From Poteriospumella lacustris (Eukaryota; Sar; Chrysophyceae; Chromulinales; Dinobryaceae), in assembly GCA_008000375.1 (NCBI GenBank), contig SMOI01000124.1:1-64000 (forward strand): a DNA stretch of 64,000 nucleotides. The letters are read 5' to 3'. The translations under genes and the position numbers were made by a program. How positions within the stretch are numbered: position 1 is the first letter of the stretch; every line of letters begins with the position of its first letter. Shown here one piece after another: positions 41,300 to 52,417 of this stretch. The notes under the pieces were generated by a model that was given only the letters and a program-made list of their open reading frames with translations, searched no databases and was not told the DNA's origin.

Positions 41300-43213
41300 A
41301 TGGATTCGCTGGTGATATCTCTCGTGGACTGCAGCAATGGCCAAAAGGTGGCATTAATATCGGAAAGCAGAGGGGATCTGGGATTCGACGTTCGCATTTC
41401 GAATGGTAGCACTGTGTATCGGTTCGATAATTTGGTTGGCTATGAGTCTCGTCCTCCAAATCGAACGCGAGAGGCGCGCGAGACGTACATGGCAGCATTG
41501 CAGGGCGCCTTTCAGCCTTCCAGCAACGCCAACGACCATAATCCGAAATCTTCTTTCAGCTATGATGCAACGCTGTCGGGGGATGCCCTATCCTTTGTGG
41601 TCAAGCAGAGATCGCCCGGAGAATCCCACTATTTGCTTCTCCACAAAGCCGAATACAAAGCCGTGCCCAACTCGGCGCAAGAGTTGTTGTCGCTGTTGGA
41701 GAACGTGAACGCCATTCTCGCCGCGAAGGACGAAGAAGTCAATTACATTCGTGAAGACTCGCAGTACTTCAAGGACAGCATGGACACGCTGCAAAGCGAC
41801 CGCGACAACTTCGCCGTGTGGAAGGAGAGTCTTCAAGATCGACTGATTCGCGGCTTCTGCTGCGTGTTGAACAGCAAAAAGCGAGAGATTGCTCGCTTAC
41901 AGAGTGAATTGAATGCTCTCCGTGGGACGACAACACGTAAGAAGGCGTCGAAGGCCGCGTTAGAGCCCATCGCCGAGGATGAAGGCGACGGGGCTGACGA
42001 TGGCTCGTCGGTGGCGTCATCTGTCGCGTCGACATCGAAGAAACGAGGCAAGCGCACCGCCACCACCACCGCCACCGCAAAATCGACTCGTGGAGCTCGT
42101 GGGCGAAAGAAAGGCGCCGTAACGGAGGACAGCGATGGTGACGAAAATGGCGATGGTAGCGCAGCCGACGCTGGTGACAACGACGAGGCGGAGGAGGAGG
42201 AGGAGGAGGTACCAAAGGCTCGACGAGCGACGCGTGCGACACGTGGCGTAGCGTTGGCCGGTACGAAGACAGCTCGCGGACGCAAAGCGACGGCGACAAA
42301 GATAGCGGCGAAGGAGGAGAAGGAGGAAGCTGCGTTGGTCAACACGGACAGTGACGAAGATGCAGAGGCCTTCACTGCGCCTCCCAAGACCACTGCGCGC
42401 CCGCCACTTGACGCAGACGATGCCACCGACGATGAAGCGCCACCACCGACACTCACCAAATGGATCAATCCCGATGCAGCACCGGGAGCAGACCGAACCG
42501 CGGCAAAGGCCATCGTGCTCGTCAAGGAAGAGCCGCTGTCGTCGTCGTCGTTGCCTCTGGCGCAGGCGTCGCAATCGTACGTGTCGAGCTATCAGCGCCC
42601 CGCCCCATCGATGAGCAACAATTTGTTGTTCAGCAACCTCGGCGACGACGAGGAGGACGACGAGGACGAACAAAGCGACCGCGACCTGTTGGCCGACGAG
42701 GAAGGAGACGTACTCGACGGGGGAGCCGCCCACGGGGCTGCCGCGGCGACGTCGTCGTTCGATCTGATGCGCAGCAGTAGCCAGGGCGGTGCGCGATCGT
42801 TTAAAATGGTCGGTGCATCGGCAGGAGCCGTTACGGCCTCGGCAGCGTTGCCCACCACCGTCGACGGTGGAGCGATCGCGTCGTTTCTGGCGCAGCAGTC
42901 GCAGTCGCAACTGGAGGCCGCCTCATATCCGCCGCCGTCGTCGTCTTCTTCGTCGTCGTCTGCGTCACGAAAGCGCAGCGCCGATGACGCTGGCTTGGCT
43001 TCCGAACCGATCGACGAGGCTCCCACACGCGCTTCGACGATCACTCCGGCGGTTGTGACCGACACTGCCGCCGCCGCCGCTGCTGCTGCTCTGCCGCCCG
43101 CCGCTGCTTCGGTCACGGCCGCTGGTGGCAGTGCAGCCTTAGCGGCGTTGCAAGCCCGCAAGAAATCGAAGGCCTCGAAGTTCCTCGCGGAAGCTGACAG
43201 CGACGACGACTGA
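41300..43213 (+). CDS. XRCC4: XRCC4 homologue (637 aa)
   Basis: Single-exon frame; the ATG at 41300 (MDSLVISLVDCSNGQKVALI) is the first true ATG. XRCC4 is the scaffold that stabilises DNA ligase IV in non-homologous end joining. Residues 1-125 fit the XRCC4 head domain (beta sandwich, ending KSSFSYDATLSGDALSFVVK). Residues about 130-215 form the long coiled-coil stalk with AQELLSLLENVNAILAAKDE and LQDRLIRGFCCVLNSKKREI, closely like the animal XRCC4 stalk where ligase IV binds. From residue about 215 the protein is a disordered Lys/Ala/Glu/Asp-rich tail with a short basic-acidic end (KKSKASKFLAEADSDDD). It is about twice the length of human XRCC4, all in the tail. Ligase IV lies at 5501-9295 on the same strand. 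Confidence 0.88.
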   Translation: MDSLVISLVDCSNGQKVALISESRGDLGFDVRISNGSTVYRFDNLVGYESRPPNRTREARETYMAALQGAFQPSSNANDHNPKSSFSYDATLSGDALSFVVKQRSPGESHYLLLHKAEYKAVPNSAQELLSLLENVNAILAAKDEEVNYIREDSQYFKDSMDTLQSDRDNFAVWKESLQDRLIRGFCCVLNSKKREIARLQSELNALRGTTTRKKASKAALEPIAEDEGDGADDGSSVASSVASTSKKRGKRTATTTATAKSTRGARGRKKGAVTEDSDGDENGDGSAADAGDNDEAEEEEEEVPKARRATRATRGVALAGTKTARGRKATATKIAAKEEKEEAALVNTDSDEDAEAFTAPPKTTARPPLDADDATDDEAPPPTLTKWINPDAAPGADRTAAKAIVLVKEEPLSSSSLPLAQASQSYVSSYQRPAPSMSNNLLFSNLGDDEEDDEDEQSDRDLLADEEGDVLDGGAAHGAAAATSSFDLMRSSSQGGARSFKMVGASAGAVTASAALPTTVDGGAIASFLAQQSQSQLEAASYPPPSSSSSSSSASRKRSADDAGLASEPIDEAPTRASTITPAVVTDTAAAAAAAALPPAAASVTAAGGSAALAALQARKKSKASKFLAEADSDDD

Positions 43214-43555
43214 AGCGACGACAGAGACAGTGACAGGGAGTGTCGCCGTTCTACGTCGTCGACGGCGGTGGGCCGTCCATCGCGGAAGGCCGTTCATCGC
43301 AACGGGAGTCTACTGCCAAACAGTTTGGTACATAGTTGTTTTTGGTCGTTGGTTGGGTGTGTTTTGGGTGTGTATTTGTTGTCTACATGTCGACGACCCC
43401 GCCGTAGTCTACCGGAGGGGGCGTACGTCACGCCACCATCAATAATAACTGTTGGCCGTTTTCTCTTTCTCTTCTCTGCGCCCAAAACGGTGCGGTGTTC
43501 ACCTATCTATCGCTCTGTGAGTGTGTGTGTGTGTCTGTGAGGGGCGGTGGGCGCT
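43214..43555. other. Convergent intergenic region
   Basis: These 342 bp lie between the ends of XRCC4 (plus) and glutaryl-CoA dehydrogenase (minus). A GT microsatellite lies near 43519-43533. It is presumed 3' untranslated sequence. Confidence 0.5.
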
Positions 43556-44815
43556 CTAGTTCTTCTTCTGGTAGAGGGGCACGAAGGAAGGAATGTCGGT
43601 GATGGCGCGGCCGATGATCAGGGCGTGCACGTCGTGCGTGCCCTCGTAGGTGTTGACGGCTTCCAAGTTCATGGCGTGGCGGATGATGTGGTACTCGTCG
43701 GAGATGCCGTTGCCACCCAACATGTCGCGGCAGGCACGCGCGATGTCCAGGGCCTTGCCGCAGTTGTTGCGCTTCATGACGGAGATCATCTCCGGCGCGT
43801 ACTTCTTCTCGTCGATCAAACGACCGACACGGAGAGCACCTTGGTAGCCCAGGGCGATCTCGGTCAACATATCCGCCAACTTCTTCTGGATCAGCTGGTT
43901 GGACGCCAGCGGAGCACCGAACTGGTGACGGTCCAACACGTACTGACGGGCAGTCTCCATGCAGAACTCGGCAGCACCAAGAGCACCCCAAGCAATACCG
44001 TAACGGGCGTTGTTCAAGCACCCGAACGGACCGCCCAAACCCTTCACGTTAGGCAACATCTGCGTCGCAGGCACGTGCACGTCGTCCATGAAGATCATTC
44101 CGGTGGCGGACGCGCGCAGCGAGAACTTTCCTTCGATCTTCGGGGCGGTCAAGCCCTTCATACCCTTCTCCAAGATGAAACCACGGATATCACCTTCGTC
44201 AACCTTCGCCCAGACGACGAAGACATCGGCGATAGGAGAGTTGGTGATCCAGTTCTTGGCACCGGAGATCTTGTACGAGCCGTCCGGTTGGCGGCGGGCA
44301 CGGGTCTCCATTCCACCAGGATCAGAGCCGTGGTTGGGCTCCGTCAAACCAAAGCAGCCGATCTTGTTGCCCTTGGCCAAATCAGGCAAGTACTTCTCCT
44401 TCTGCTCCTCGCTACCGTAGGCGTAGATGGGGTACATGACCAACGAGGACTGCACAGACATCGCAGAGCGATAGCCACTGTCAACCCGCTCGATAGCGTT
44501 GGCAATCAAACCGTACGACACGTAGTTAACACCAGCGCAGCCGTAGCCGTTGATGGTAGGACCCAACAAGCCAAGCTCGCCGAGCTCAGACATGATCTCG
44601 CGGTGGAAGGTCTCGTTGCGGTTGGCCATCAAGATGCGAGGCATCAACTTCTCCTGGCAGTACGCATTGGCGGAATCGGAAATCATTCGCTCTTCCTCGC
44701 TCAATTGGTCACGCAGCAGAAAGGGATCCGACCACACGAACTTGTTAAACTTGCTCATGTTGCGGACTTGCATCGCCGAGCGAGCAACTTGCTTCGTCAA
44801 CTTCATGGAATTCAT
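43556..44815 (-). CDS. GCDH: Glutaryl-CoA dehydrogenase, mitochondrial
   Basis: Single-exon frame of 419 aa starting at [20 protein letters not shown], a typical basic mitochondrial targeting sequence. The FAD enzyme converts glutaryl-CoA to crotonyl-CoA and CO2 in lysine, hydroxylysine and tryptophan breakdown. Diagnostic segments are [40 protein letters not shown] (FAD/substrate site), [20 protein letters not shown] and the C-terminal [20 protein letters not shown], where the glutamate is the catalytic base. Length matches the family. The 5' extension beyond 44815 is not needed. Confidence 0.96.
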   Translation of the reverse strand: MNSMKLTKQVARSAMQVRNMSKFNKFVWSDPFLLRDQLSEEERMISDSANAYCQEKLMPRILMANRNETFHREIMSELGELGLLGPTINGYGCAGVNYVSYGLIANAIERVDSGYRSAMSVQSSLVMYPIYAYGSEEQKEKYLPDLAKGNKIGCFGLTEPNHGSDPGGMETRARRQPDGSYKISGAKNWITNSPIADVFVVWAKVDEGDIRGFILEKGMKGLTAPKIEGKFSLRASATGMIFMDDVHVPATQMLPNVKGLGGPFGCLNNARYGIAWGALGAAEFCMETARQYVLDRHQFGAPLASNQLIQKKLADMLTEIALGYQGALRVGRLIDEKKYAPEMISVMKRNNCGKALDIARACRDMLGGNGISDEYHIIRHAMNLEAVNTYEGTHDVHALIIGRAITDIPSFVPLYQKKN

Positions 44816-45370
44816 GATGACAGTCTTTGTGTATACCACCGTAGAGAGAACCGGACAGGACAAAGCCAATAACTTGTGTGTCGACGAGAAGTAAACTTGG
44901 ACTTCGGGTGTTCGGGTGATGATGACCGCAGCGACGGTGGCTGAAAAGAAGCACGGCGGCTGGTGCGGCTGACAGCGCAGCGGCGAAGTGGCAGCGCGCG
45001 TCCTCTGGCGGAGACCCCGCACCGACGGACACTGCAGTTGGAGTTGAACTTGCCGGCGTCCTTGAAGTTACCCAGAGGTGGTCTGGGATCTTGGGAGAAT
45101 GAGTTTCCGCGGCCGTCATCATTGTCGCGAGGCCTACGGTGCGGAGTTACATACTGTTGCTAACGGTGCAACAGATCTCAGTCAGGCCAGAGGCCCGTAG
45201 AGTGCCGCTAATGGGGTTGCCTGAGAATTTTAAATGTAAACGGGAAGCACGCAACAACAAAAGGCGGTGTGAACTCTGGAGTTGTGATGTAGATCCACCA
45301 CAATTAAACAACTGTTGGGACGCCGATCGGAAACAAAAGAACAACGAAAGGATCGAATATCTCCCAACGA
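44816..45370. other. Intergenic, 5' of GCDH
   Basis: About 555 bp between the GCDH start and the end of the MORN gene (both minus). It should include the GCDH promoter. The open frame continuing upstream of GCDH lacks homology and is probably leader sequence. Confidence 0.45.
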
Positions 45371-46314
45371 TTAGCTGTCTTCTCCTGCGAACATAGTGGG
45401 AGGCCATGACACTGTCAGTCCACGTGTGTTTGGTGAGCTGCCCAGCGACGCCTCACGAATCGACGCAACGGCAGAATCAAGAACTTCTTCCGGGGCGGCG
45501 AGACCCAGCGAAGGAAGAGCAAAATCATTGACGAATAGTCCCTTGGGTAATGTTCGGTGGAAGCGGACCTCCTCTGCTTCTGTTGGGGCGCGGAACTCAC
45601 CGCATCGCGGTTGGTCGTCGTGCCATTCTCCTTCGTAGATCTACATACAACACAGAACAACACTGTCAGCATGCGATTATGTTCAAGAATAAAGAAAACT
45701 GGGAGCATTACCTTCCTTGTGGAAGCGTAGAAATATACGCCGGGTCCTTCTTTCTTCCCGTTCGTCCACAATCCCTCGTAGACGTTACCATTCGCGAAAC
45801 TGAGCGTACCGAAGCCATTTTCTCGATCGTCGCTCCACTCGCCCACATATACATCGCCATTGGGATGCTCAAATCGGCCTTGACCGTTCTTGCGGTTACT
45901 CTCCCAATCTCCTCGATAAACCGAGTTGTCGGGGTAGTAGAAGACGCCCTGTCCGGACCGCACGCCCCGGTCCCAGTCGCCCACATACGTTCTGGCATAT
46001 GATTTTCCTTTCTTCACCCACAGTGTACCACGTCCATGGTACTTTCCTTCTTGCCATTCTCCTTCATACTTGGTGTCGTCGGGATTCAGTTGCACACCGA
46101 AACCTTCCTTTTGGTCGTTGGACCACTCTCCCTTGTACTTTGACCCACTGACAAAGGGAAAGACCCGTTTTGTCTTGTCGCGAATGACATCTTTGTTCTT
46201 TAGTGATGGATCCCGTCGTACTTCGTAGACGGTGGCGTGATTGCCATGTCGCAACGACATTTGCAGCCGATCGGATGTGGCGAAATTGTTGGATGTTCCG
46301 TACCCATGCGACAT
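45371..46314 (-). CDS. MORN-repeat protein, MORN3-like (290 aa)
   Basis: Two exons, 46314-45712 and 45640-45371, with a 71-bp intron (donor GTAATG, acceptor TGTAG). The product starts MSHGYGTSNNFATSDRLQMS and has about six MORN repeats (KYKGEWSNDQKEGFGVQ, KYEGEWQEGKYHGRGTLW, TYVGDWDRGVRSGQGVFYY, VYRGDWESNRKNGQGRFEHP, VYVGEWSDDRENGFGTLS, VYEGLWTNGKKEGPGVYFY). The last exon restores IYEGEWHDDQPRCGEFRAPT and a tail (APEEVLDSAVASIRE) that matches the C-terminus of MORN3. MORN3 is a sperm/axoneme-associated protein, so a flagellar role is likely. It is divergent from LC8. Confidence 0.85.
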
Positions 46315-46756
46315 TTTCCCTCTGTTCACTGTACACACAAACCAATCGACAACAATCCTCAATATCGCACTTTGTCAGCGAACGCAGCTGTTATTGTGTT
46401 CGTTGCGATTCCCACTTCCATTATTTTCATCCGTTGCTCTGTCCTCTTCAGCGCCGCTGCCATCGCCAACGCGGCGGCGGTCGCGTCGGGGGCGAAACGG
46501 TCAACGCGGCCGTCGTCGTCGTCACGTCACGTCAGCGGCCGTTTCATGCCACCGACCGCCGCCCAGGCGACGAGGCGACCGCCGGCTCCGCTGTCTCATC
46601 GACGACGCATTTGATGATTGCTCTGGAGAGGCGAAGCCTGGTGCCAAAGCGATACAAAGGCGTGCCTCGAGTGCAGATCTTATTGTATATTGTGTATCTC
46701 CTCGTGTGACTGATTCGATTCGTGATAGGGAAACCTGGTAAAGACGAACTGAGAAC
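46315..46756. promoter_or_regulatory. Divergent promoter between MORN3-like and LC8 genes
   Basis: These 442 bp separate two head-to-head starts (46314 minus, 46757 plus). It is GC-rich in the middle (CGTCGTC, near 46500) and AT-rich on both sides. No RFX-type X-box could be confirmed by eye. Confidence 0.45.
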
Positions 46757-47105
46757 ATGTCGAGTATATCATCCAGCGGCGGAGGCGAATCCAAGATGAT
46801 TTGCGACAGTAAGTCGCATACATGGACGTTGATAATGACTCGTATTGACTCTTCATGTCTGCCACATAGTGGACGATCACAGTGACATGAAGCATGACGC
46901 CTTCACAGTGGTGGCTGCCGCCTTGGAGACCAACACGGAAGAAAAGGACATCTCCAAACACGTTAAGACCTTCTTCGATCAGAAATATGGACCTACTTGG
47001 CACTGCATTGTCGGTAGCGATTTCCGCGCCTTTGTGACCCACGAATCCAAGCACTTCATCTTCTTCTACATCGGCAAAACCGCCATTTGTTTGTACAAAG
47101 CGTAA
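46757..47105 (+). CDS. DYNLL1: Dynein light chain LC8-type
   Basis: Two exons, 46757-46808 and 46870-47105, with a 61-bp intron; splice phase gives ICD-MDDHSDMKHDAFTVV. The product (95 aa) has the LC8 signature KHVKTFFDQKYGPTWHCIVG, then FRAFVTHESKHFIFFYIGKT. LC8 is a dimeric hub found in axonemal and cytoplasmic dynein and many other complexes. A short Ser/Gly-rich N-terminus (MSSISSSGGGESKM) precedes the conserved domain. The intron sits near the N-terminus. Confidence 0.97.
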
Positions 47106-47274
47106 CACATCACTCGAAACCCCCATGGAGAGGCAGCTTCGTCTGCTCTCTCTCTTCCGACTCCTCTGTCTCTATAGTGTGTTGGTATGGCGAGCCCGTC
47201 GGTTCGCGTTGTTGTGTAATTAAAATCGATCCGCGCACCTGTCTCACCACCGACGACGCGGGCCGCTGACCGTT

Positions 47275-49140
47275 TCAAAGGCCCAGCGGATTCGACCGTT
47301 GGCCATAAATACGACGATAAATACGTCGCTCTTCCGCCAGTCGTTGCATGTGCAGGGCAGCCCATTGGGTGCGTTCTTCGGCGGTGACCGGTGCGATGTT
47401 CGCCTCGACGAGTTCGTTGAAGAACGACTCGCTGAACGTCTCGACGGCCTCGGCGACCAGCGTCTCGAGAATGCCATCGACCGCCGCCAGCATCGTCTCC
47501 TGTTCCCATTTGCCACGCTGCAGCGCCAGCTGTGCCATGGCGGCGTCGTCCAATTTGCCGTCCGCGTCGAACGCGACGACGTCGCCGTCGTCGTCGTCGT
47601 CATCGTCGCCGTTGTCACCGCCACCGGCCGCCGCTCCGCCGCGTTTCGGTGTCCGCGGTCGCGCTTTCTTCTTATTCGCCCGTGCGTCCTCCGCCAACGC
47701 GTCCAGCTCGTTCTGGGCGGCCTTCTGACCCCGCGTGGCGGGTTTCTTCGCGACGCTGCCGTCGTCGTCGTCGCCGTCACCGTCGCCGTCACCGTCGCCG
47801 TCGCCGCGCGCGTCCTGCCGCTCGGCCTCTTTGATGAGCTCTTCGACGTCGCTTTCGTAGTCGATCTGCGCCGCACGTTGCTCGTGAATGTTGGCGATGG
47901 CGGCGGCCAGCAACTCGTCGTCGGCGTCTTCCTGTCGCCGCTTCTCGCGCACCGCCTCGACGTCCATCGTGCGCGGGTCGGGCTCGGCCTCCGCCGCGGC
48001 CGCGGCCTTGTTGTCCACCGCCGCCGCTTTGGCACCGCCGCCGCCGCCACTGCCGCCGGCGCCGCTGCCCTTGGCGGCTCGTGTGGCGGCGTTGGCGGTG
48101 GCTGACGCGACGGTCGTCGAGGCCGCGTCGGCGAGCGACTTGCCGGCCGCCAGCCGCGTCAAAATCGCCTTCAGCTGCTTCGTCGCCGCGCGCTCCGCGT
48201 GACGCCGACGCGTCGCCTTGTCGATCAGCCGGTCGGTGATCTCGCGCTCGGTGACCGCGACGACGGCGGGGTCGACGGCGTGCGCCGTGAGGTACTCGTA
48301 GCGGCGCAGACGCGACATGTCGCGCGCCATCTTCATCGCCATCGCGTACAGACACATCTGGCGCATGCCGCGCGCGAAGCCCTGCGCCGTCTGCAGCGTC
48401 TCGCGGATCGACGCCACCGCCACGCCGCCGTCGTCGTCGAGCGGCTGTGTCGTCAGAGCCGTCGCCGCAGCAGTGGCGGAGGGAGGACGAAAGGCGCGCG
48501 AGGCGATGTAGCCGACGACGAACGGGTCCTGCAGCGACATCATCGCGCCTTTCATCTCGTTCGGCAGCTCCTCCTGCCACACGCTGCGCACGAGGTCGTA
48601 GAAGAAGGCGCCCACGACCTCCGGCGACGTCATGTCCACCTCGCGCAGGTCCTCGGGCCGCGACAGTTCGCTCAGCCGCGACCGCTCGTACCGCGCCACG
48701 AACCGCGCGTGGTAGTTCACCTGCGCCGCCCGCGACACCGCCGCGCCGCCCTCTGACGCCGCCTGCGCCTCTGCCCCCGCCGCCTCCGCAGACGCCGGCG
48801 GCGGAGCCTCCAGCGCCCGCAGCAGCGCGAGCGTCTTCGGCTGCTGCCGCAGCAGCAGCATCACCTCGTCGACGCAGAAGGCGGCGGCGGACGCGGCGCG
48901 GTCGGCGGGGAAGTACGCGAGGAACCACGGCGGGTACTGCACGTGGTCGTAGCGGCGCCGGCGCAGCAGCTGCTGCACGTGCACGGCGCCGGGCACCGGC
49001 GGCGGCAGCGTCGCGGGGTCGGGGCCGTCGCCGCGGGCGAAGGCGTCGTCTTGGCGCGCGCGCTCTTCGAGCTGGCGCTGCTCGTACGCGAGCTGCAGCG
49101 GCAGCGTGTCGCCGCAGATCTCGACGCTCACGATCGTCAA
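47275..49140 (-). CDS. Protein of unknown function, possibly part of the giant gene (about 621 aa)
   Basis: Open frame with no ATG near its start; the first clearly protein-like residues are LTIVSVEICGDTLPLQLAYE. Helical conserved-looking region: LVNYHARFVARYERSR through DLVRSVWQEELPNEMK, then LCLYAMAMKMARDMSRLRRY. Low-complexity Ala/Gly/Asp segments follow, and a conserved C-terminus (MLAAVDGILETLVAEAVETF, EERRIYRRIYGQRSNPLGL). The upstream frame from the giant gene is the same reading frame and is separated only by one TGA (49360-49362) and about 220 bp of GC-rich sequence. So this is either a separate gene with an unseen first exon or the last part of the giant gene after an unrecognised intron. 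No family recognised. Confidence 0.6.
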   Translation of the reverse strand: MTIVSVEICGDTLPLQLAYEQRQLEERARQDDAFARGDGPDPATLPPPVPGAVHVQQLLRRRRYDHVQYPPWFLAYFPADRAASAAAFCVDEVMLLLRQQPKTLALLRALEAPPPASAEAAGAEAQAASEGGAAVSRAAQVNYHARFVARYERSRLSELSRPEDLREVDMTSPEVVGAFFYDLVRSVWQEELPNEMKGAMMSLQDPFVVGYIASRAFRPPSATAAATALTTQPLDDDGGVAVASIRETLQTAQGFARGMRQMCLYAMAMKMARDMSRLRRYEYLTAHAVDPAVVAVTEREITDRLIDKATRRRHAERAATKQLKAILTRLAAGKSLADAASTTVASATANAATRAAKGSGAGGSGGGGGAKAAAVDNKAAAAAEAEPDPRTMDVEAVREKRRQEDADDELLAAAIANIHEQRAAQIDYESDVEELIKEAERQDARGDGDGDGDGDGDDDDGSVAKKPATRGQKAAQNELDALAEDARANKKKARPRTPKRGGAAAGGGDNGDDDDDDDGDVVAFDADGKLDDAAMAQLALQRGKWEQETMLAAVDGILETLVAEAVETFSESFFNELVEANIAPVTAEERTQWAALHMQRLAEERRIYRRIYGQRSNPLGL

Positions 49141-49359
49141 ATCGTCGCGCTGCTTCGCGCGGGGGCGGCGGCGGCGGCGACGGTGACGGTGACGCTGGCT
49201 CCGTCGCGGGCGGCGGCACGGCGCCGTGGCGGTCCAACAGGCCGCCCGGCGCCTCCGCCGCCGCCGCGGGGGCTGCGGACGCGGCCGACGGGCTGCGCGC
49301 GGCCGTCGAGGCGGGCACCGGCGCCGCGGTGGAGACGGTGCCGCCGACGGTGTCGATGA

Positions 49360-52300
49360 TCACGAGGCCGCCCCGCGGCGCCGGTGCGGCGTCGACGGCG
49401 CCGCGGGAGCTGGCTCTGGCGCTGCCGGGCGCGAGCTGCTGATGAACGTGCCGCCGTCCTTCGCGCTCGCCGAGGGCTCCGCCGCCGCCGCTGCGGCGAC
49501 CGCAGCGCGCGGAGACACCGTCGCCTGCGCCGCGTCGGTCGGCGCCGGCGGCGCGACGCTTTTCGCCTCGGCGACGCCGCCGCCGCTGCCGCCGCTGCCG
49601 CCGCTGCCGTCACCGCCGCCGGCAGCGGTCGCCTCCGCCGCGGTGAACGTCGTCTCGACGGGCGTGAGCACGGCGACGGTGTGGCAGTGCACGAAGAGGT
49701 AACCGTCGGGCCGCTGCGTCGCGAGGACGTCGTTGACCTGCTGCGCGATCGCCTGGCGCTGCTGCCGCTCCTCCTCCGCTTTCTTCTGCTGCGCGCGCTT
49801 CGACTTGGCCGCGGCGGCCGTCAGCTGTTTGCGGTGCATCGCCTTCTCGAGCTCGGCGATGCGGTGGCGGCGGTCGTACTCGTTCGCGCGGTAGACGCTG
49901 TCGCAGAGGAAATACGTCAGCGGCTGCGTCACCCGCAGTAGCTGCGGCACCGGCGGCGGACCGCCGCGCGCCGCCCGCCTCGTCGCCGCCGCCGCCGCTG
50001 CCGTCGAGGGCGCCGCGGTGGCGGTGGTGGTGGCGGTGGCGGAGGGCGCGACGGGTCGCGTGTCGCTGGTGACGAAGGCGGTGTCGAGGCGGCGCGTGCC
50101 GTGTCCGACGAGCGGCACGACGAGGCGCAGCTGACGGTGCGCGAAGGGCCGCTGCCAGTCGTGCACGCGCTGCCAGAACGGCGTCGAGACGCTGGCGAGC
50201 GGCATGCTCGGCCCCGTCGTGTTGCCCTCCGGCGTCGCCGACGGCGGCACGACGCGCGCGAGCTGCTCGAGCGTCGCGGCGACGCCGGCGGCGTCGTCGT
50301 CGGCGAGGAGCAGCAGCCGCACCGACGGCGTCGCGTGCGCCGGGTGGCGCAGCTCGTCGTTGTCCGTCTCCACCGCCGCCGCTGCCGCCGCCACCGCCGC
50401 TGCCGCTGCCGCCGTCGCCTCCGTCGGGGACGCGTCGACGTGGTGGGCGTATCGGTGCCAGATCGTGTCGCGGACGAACTGGCGCGTCGCGAGGTGGACG
50501 GCGGCGGGCGTCGCGAGGCTGCGCAGGCGCTCGACCGCCGCCTTGCGGTTGAGGCTGTGGTACGGCACGAACACCGTCGGCGCGGGGACGCAGCGGCAGC
50601 GCCACGCGACCACCAGCGCTTCCGCCGTCCGATCGACCGGCGCTGGCGTCGCCGTCGCCGCCGTCGCCGGCGGTTTCACCGGTCGCTGCGGCAGCGCCTC
50701 GACCATCGGCGCGACGCGCGGCCGGCCGCCCAGCGCGGCGCGGAGCCACAGCACTTTCAGCGGCGCCACCGTCGGCCCCGCGGCCGTCGCTTTGAAGTGC
50801 TCGTTGAGCGTGTCGACGTCGCGCCGCACGTACTCGGCGAAGTCGTCGCCGTCGTCGCCGTCGTCGCCCTCGTCCCCGTCGCCGTCGCCGTCCCCGTCGC
50901 CGTCGGCGTCAGCGTCGTCGGTGTCGCGCCACATCGCCCGCAGCGAGCGCCACAGGTCGCCCGACGGTGGCGGCCGCCGCTCGTCGACGGGCAGCAGGAC
51001 GCGGTGCACGGCGGCGTCGGGGAAGCGCAGGCGGTCGACGTACTCCTGGCGCACGAAGGCGTCGCAGAGGTGCAGCAGGCGCTCCACCGCCGCGTCCAGC
51101 GGCTCGTCCTCCGCGGCGGCGGTGGTGGCGGCGGCGCGGCGCAGGACGCGGTACGCGACGTCCTTCGCCGCTGCGTCGGCGGCGGTGGGCCACTGGTGCT
51201 CGGTGTGGTGCGCGTGGCGCGGGTCGTAGCGCAGCGCGGGCACCAGCAGCGCCGTGTGCAGGCGCAGCACGTCGCGGATCGACGGCCCCGCGAAGACGTC
51301 GCGGTACCGCGCGCGCAGCGTGTGCAGCACCCGCGCCACCGCCTCGCACAGCGGCGCCGGTGCCACCGCCGCCGCCGCCGCCGCCGTCGCCGCGCGGCAG
51401 TCGACGACGCCCTCGCGCAGCCGCGCGTCCTGCTGCAGCCGCCGCAGCGCCTCGGCGAGCGGCGGCTCCCACTGCGCCACGACGACGCTGTGGACGCCGT
51501 GAAACGCGACGCTGCCGCGCTGCCGCAGGTCGGTGCAGTGCGCCGTCGACGGCGTCACGCGCTGCGCCGTCGCTGACGCGGCGCCGTCGCCGCTGAGCCG
51601 CGGCGCGGCGACGTTGACGACGGCGAAGCTGCTCTCGTCGCGGTGGTAGTGCGTCTGCACGACGAACTCGCGCGGGTGGCCGCAGCCGCCGCCGCCGGTG
51701 CTCTGCAGCGCCAGCGACGCCGCCTGCAGCCCCGACGTGAAGCGCACGCGGTAGCGGTCGTGGCGGTGCAGCGGGCCCAGCACGACGACGAAGGGCCGCT
51801 CGGGCTGCGTCACCGCGTGGAACGCGACGAGGTGGTGCTGCGTGAACGTGCCGCGCGCGTCGATGCGCAGCGTGACGCGGCGGTCGACCTCGAGCAGCAT
51901 CGGCACGTACAGCGGCGTCTCGTGCATCGACAGCGACCGCGGCGGCGCCTCGCCGCCCGGTCCCTTGCGCGACTCGTCGACGAGGCGGACGCTGTCGCGG
52001 TCGGCGTCGTCCGCGTCGCCGTCGCCGTCGCCGTCGCCGTCACCGTCGCGGCCGCCGGTTGTCCGCACCGACACCGCCGCGGCGGAGGAGGCGCGGCGAG
52101 TGCGTCGGCCGCGCCGCAGCGCCGCTCCGGTCGCGAGCGCGGGCGGCGGCTTGACGAAGGGCGCGCCGAGCAGCGGGCCGAGCAGGAGGACGGCGTCGCC
52201 GCGGTCGTGGCGCCGCGCGAAGAGGTCGCGGAGGTTGGCGTTGTGCCACGTGGCGACGGGGTTCCACTGGTCCACGAACAGCCGCAGCCGCGCGAAGCCC

Positions 52301-52384
52301 ACGTTGCCTCGGCCGCCACGCGCCACTGGCGGCAGCGGCGGTGAGCGAGCGGTGGCCACCGCCGCCAGTTCTGTCGCAGCCGCA

Positions 52385-52417
<33 letters not shown>

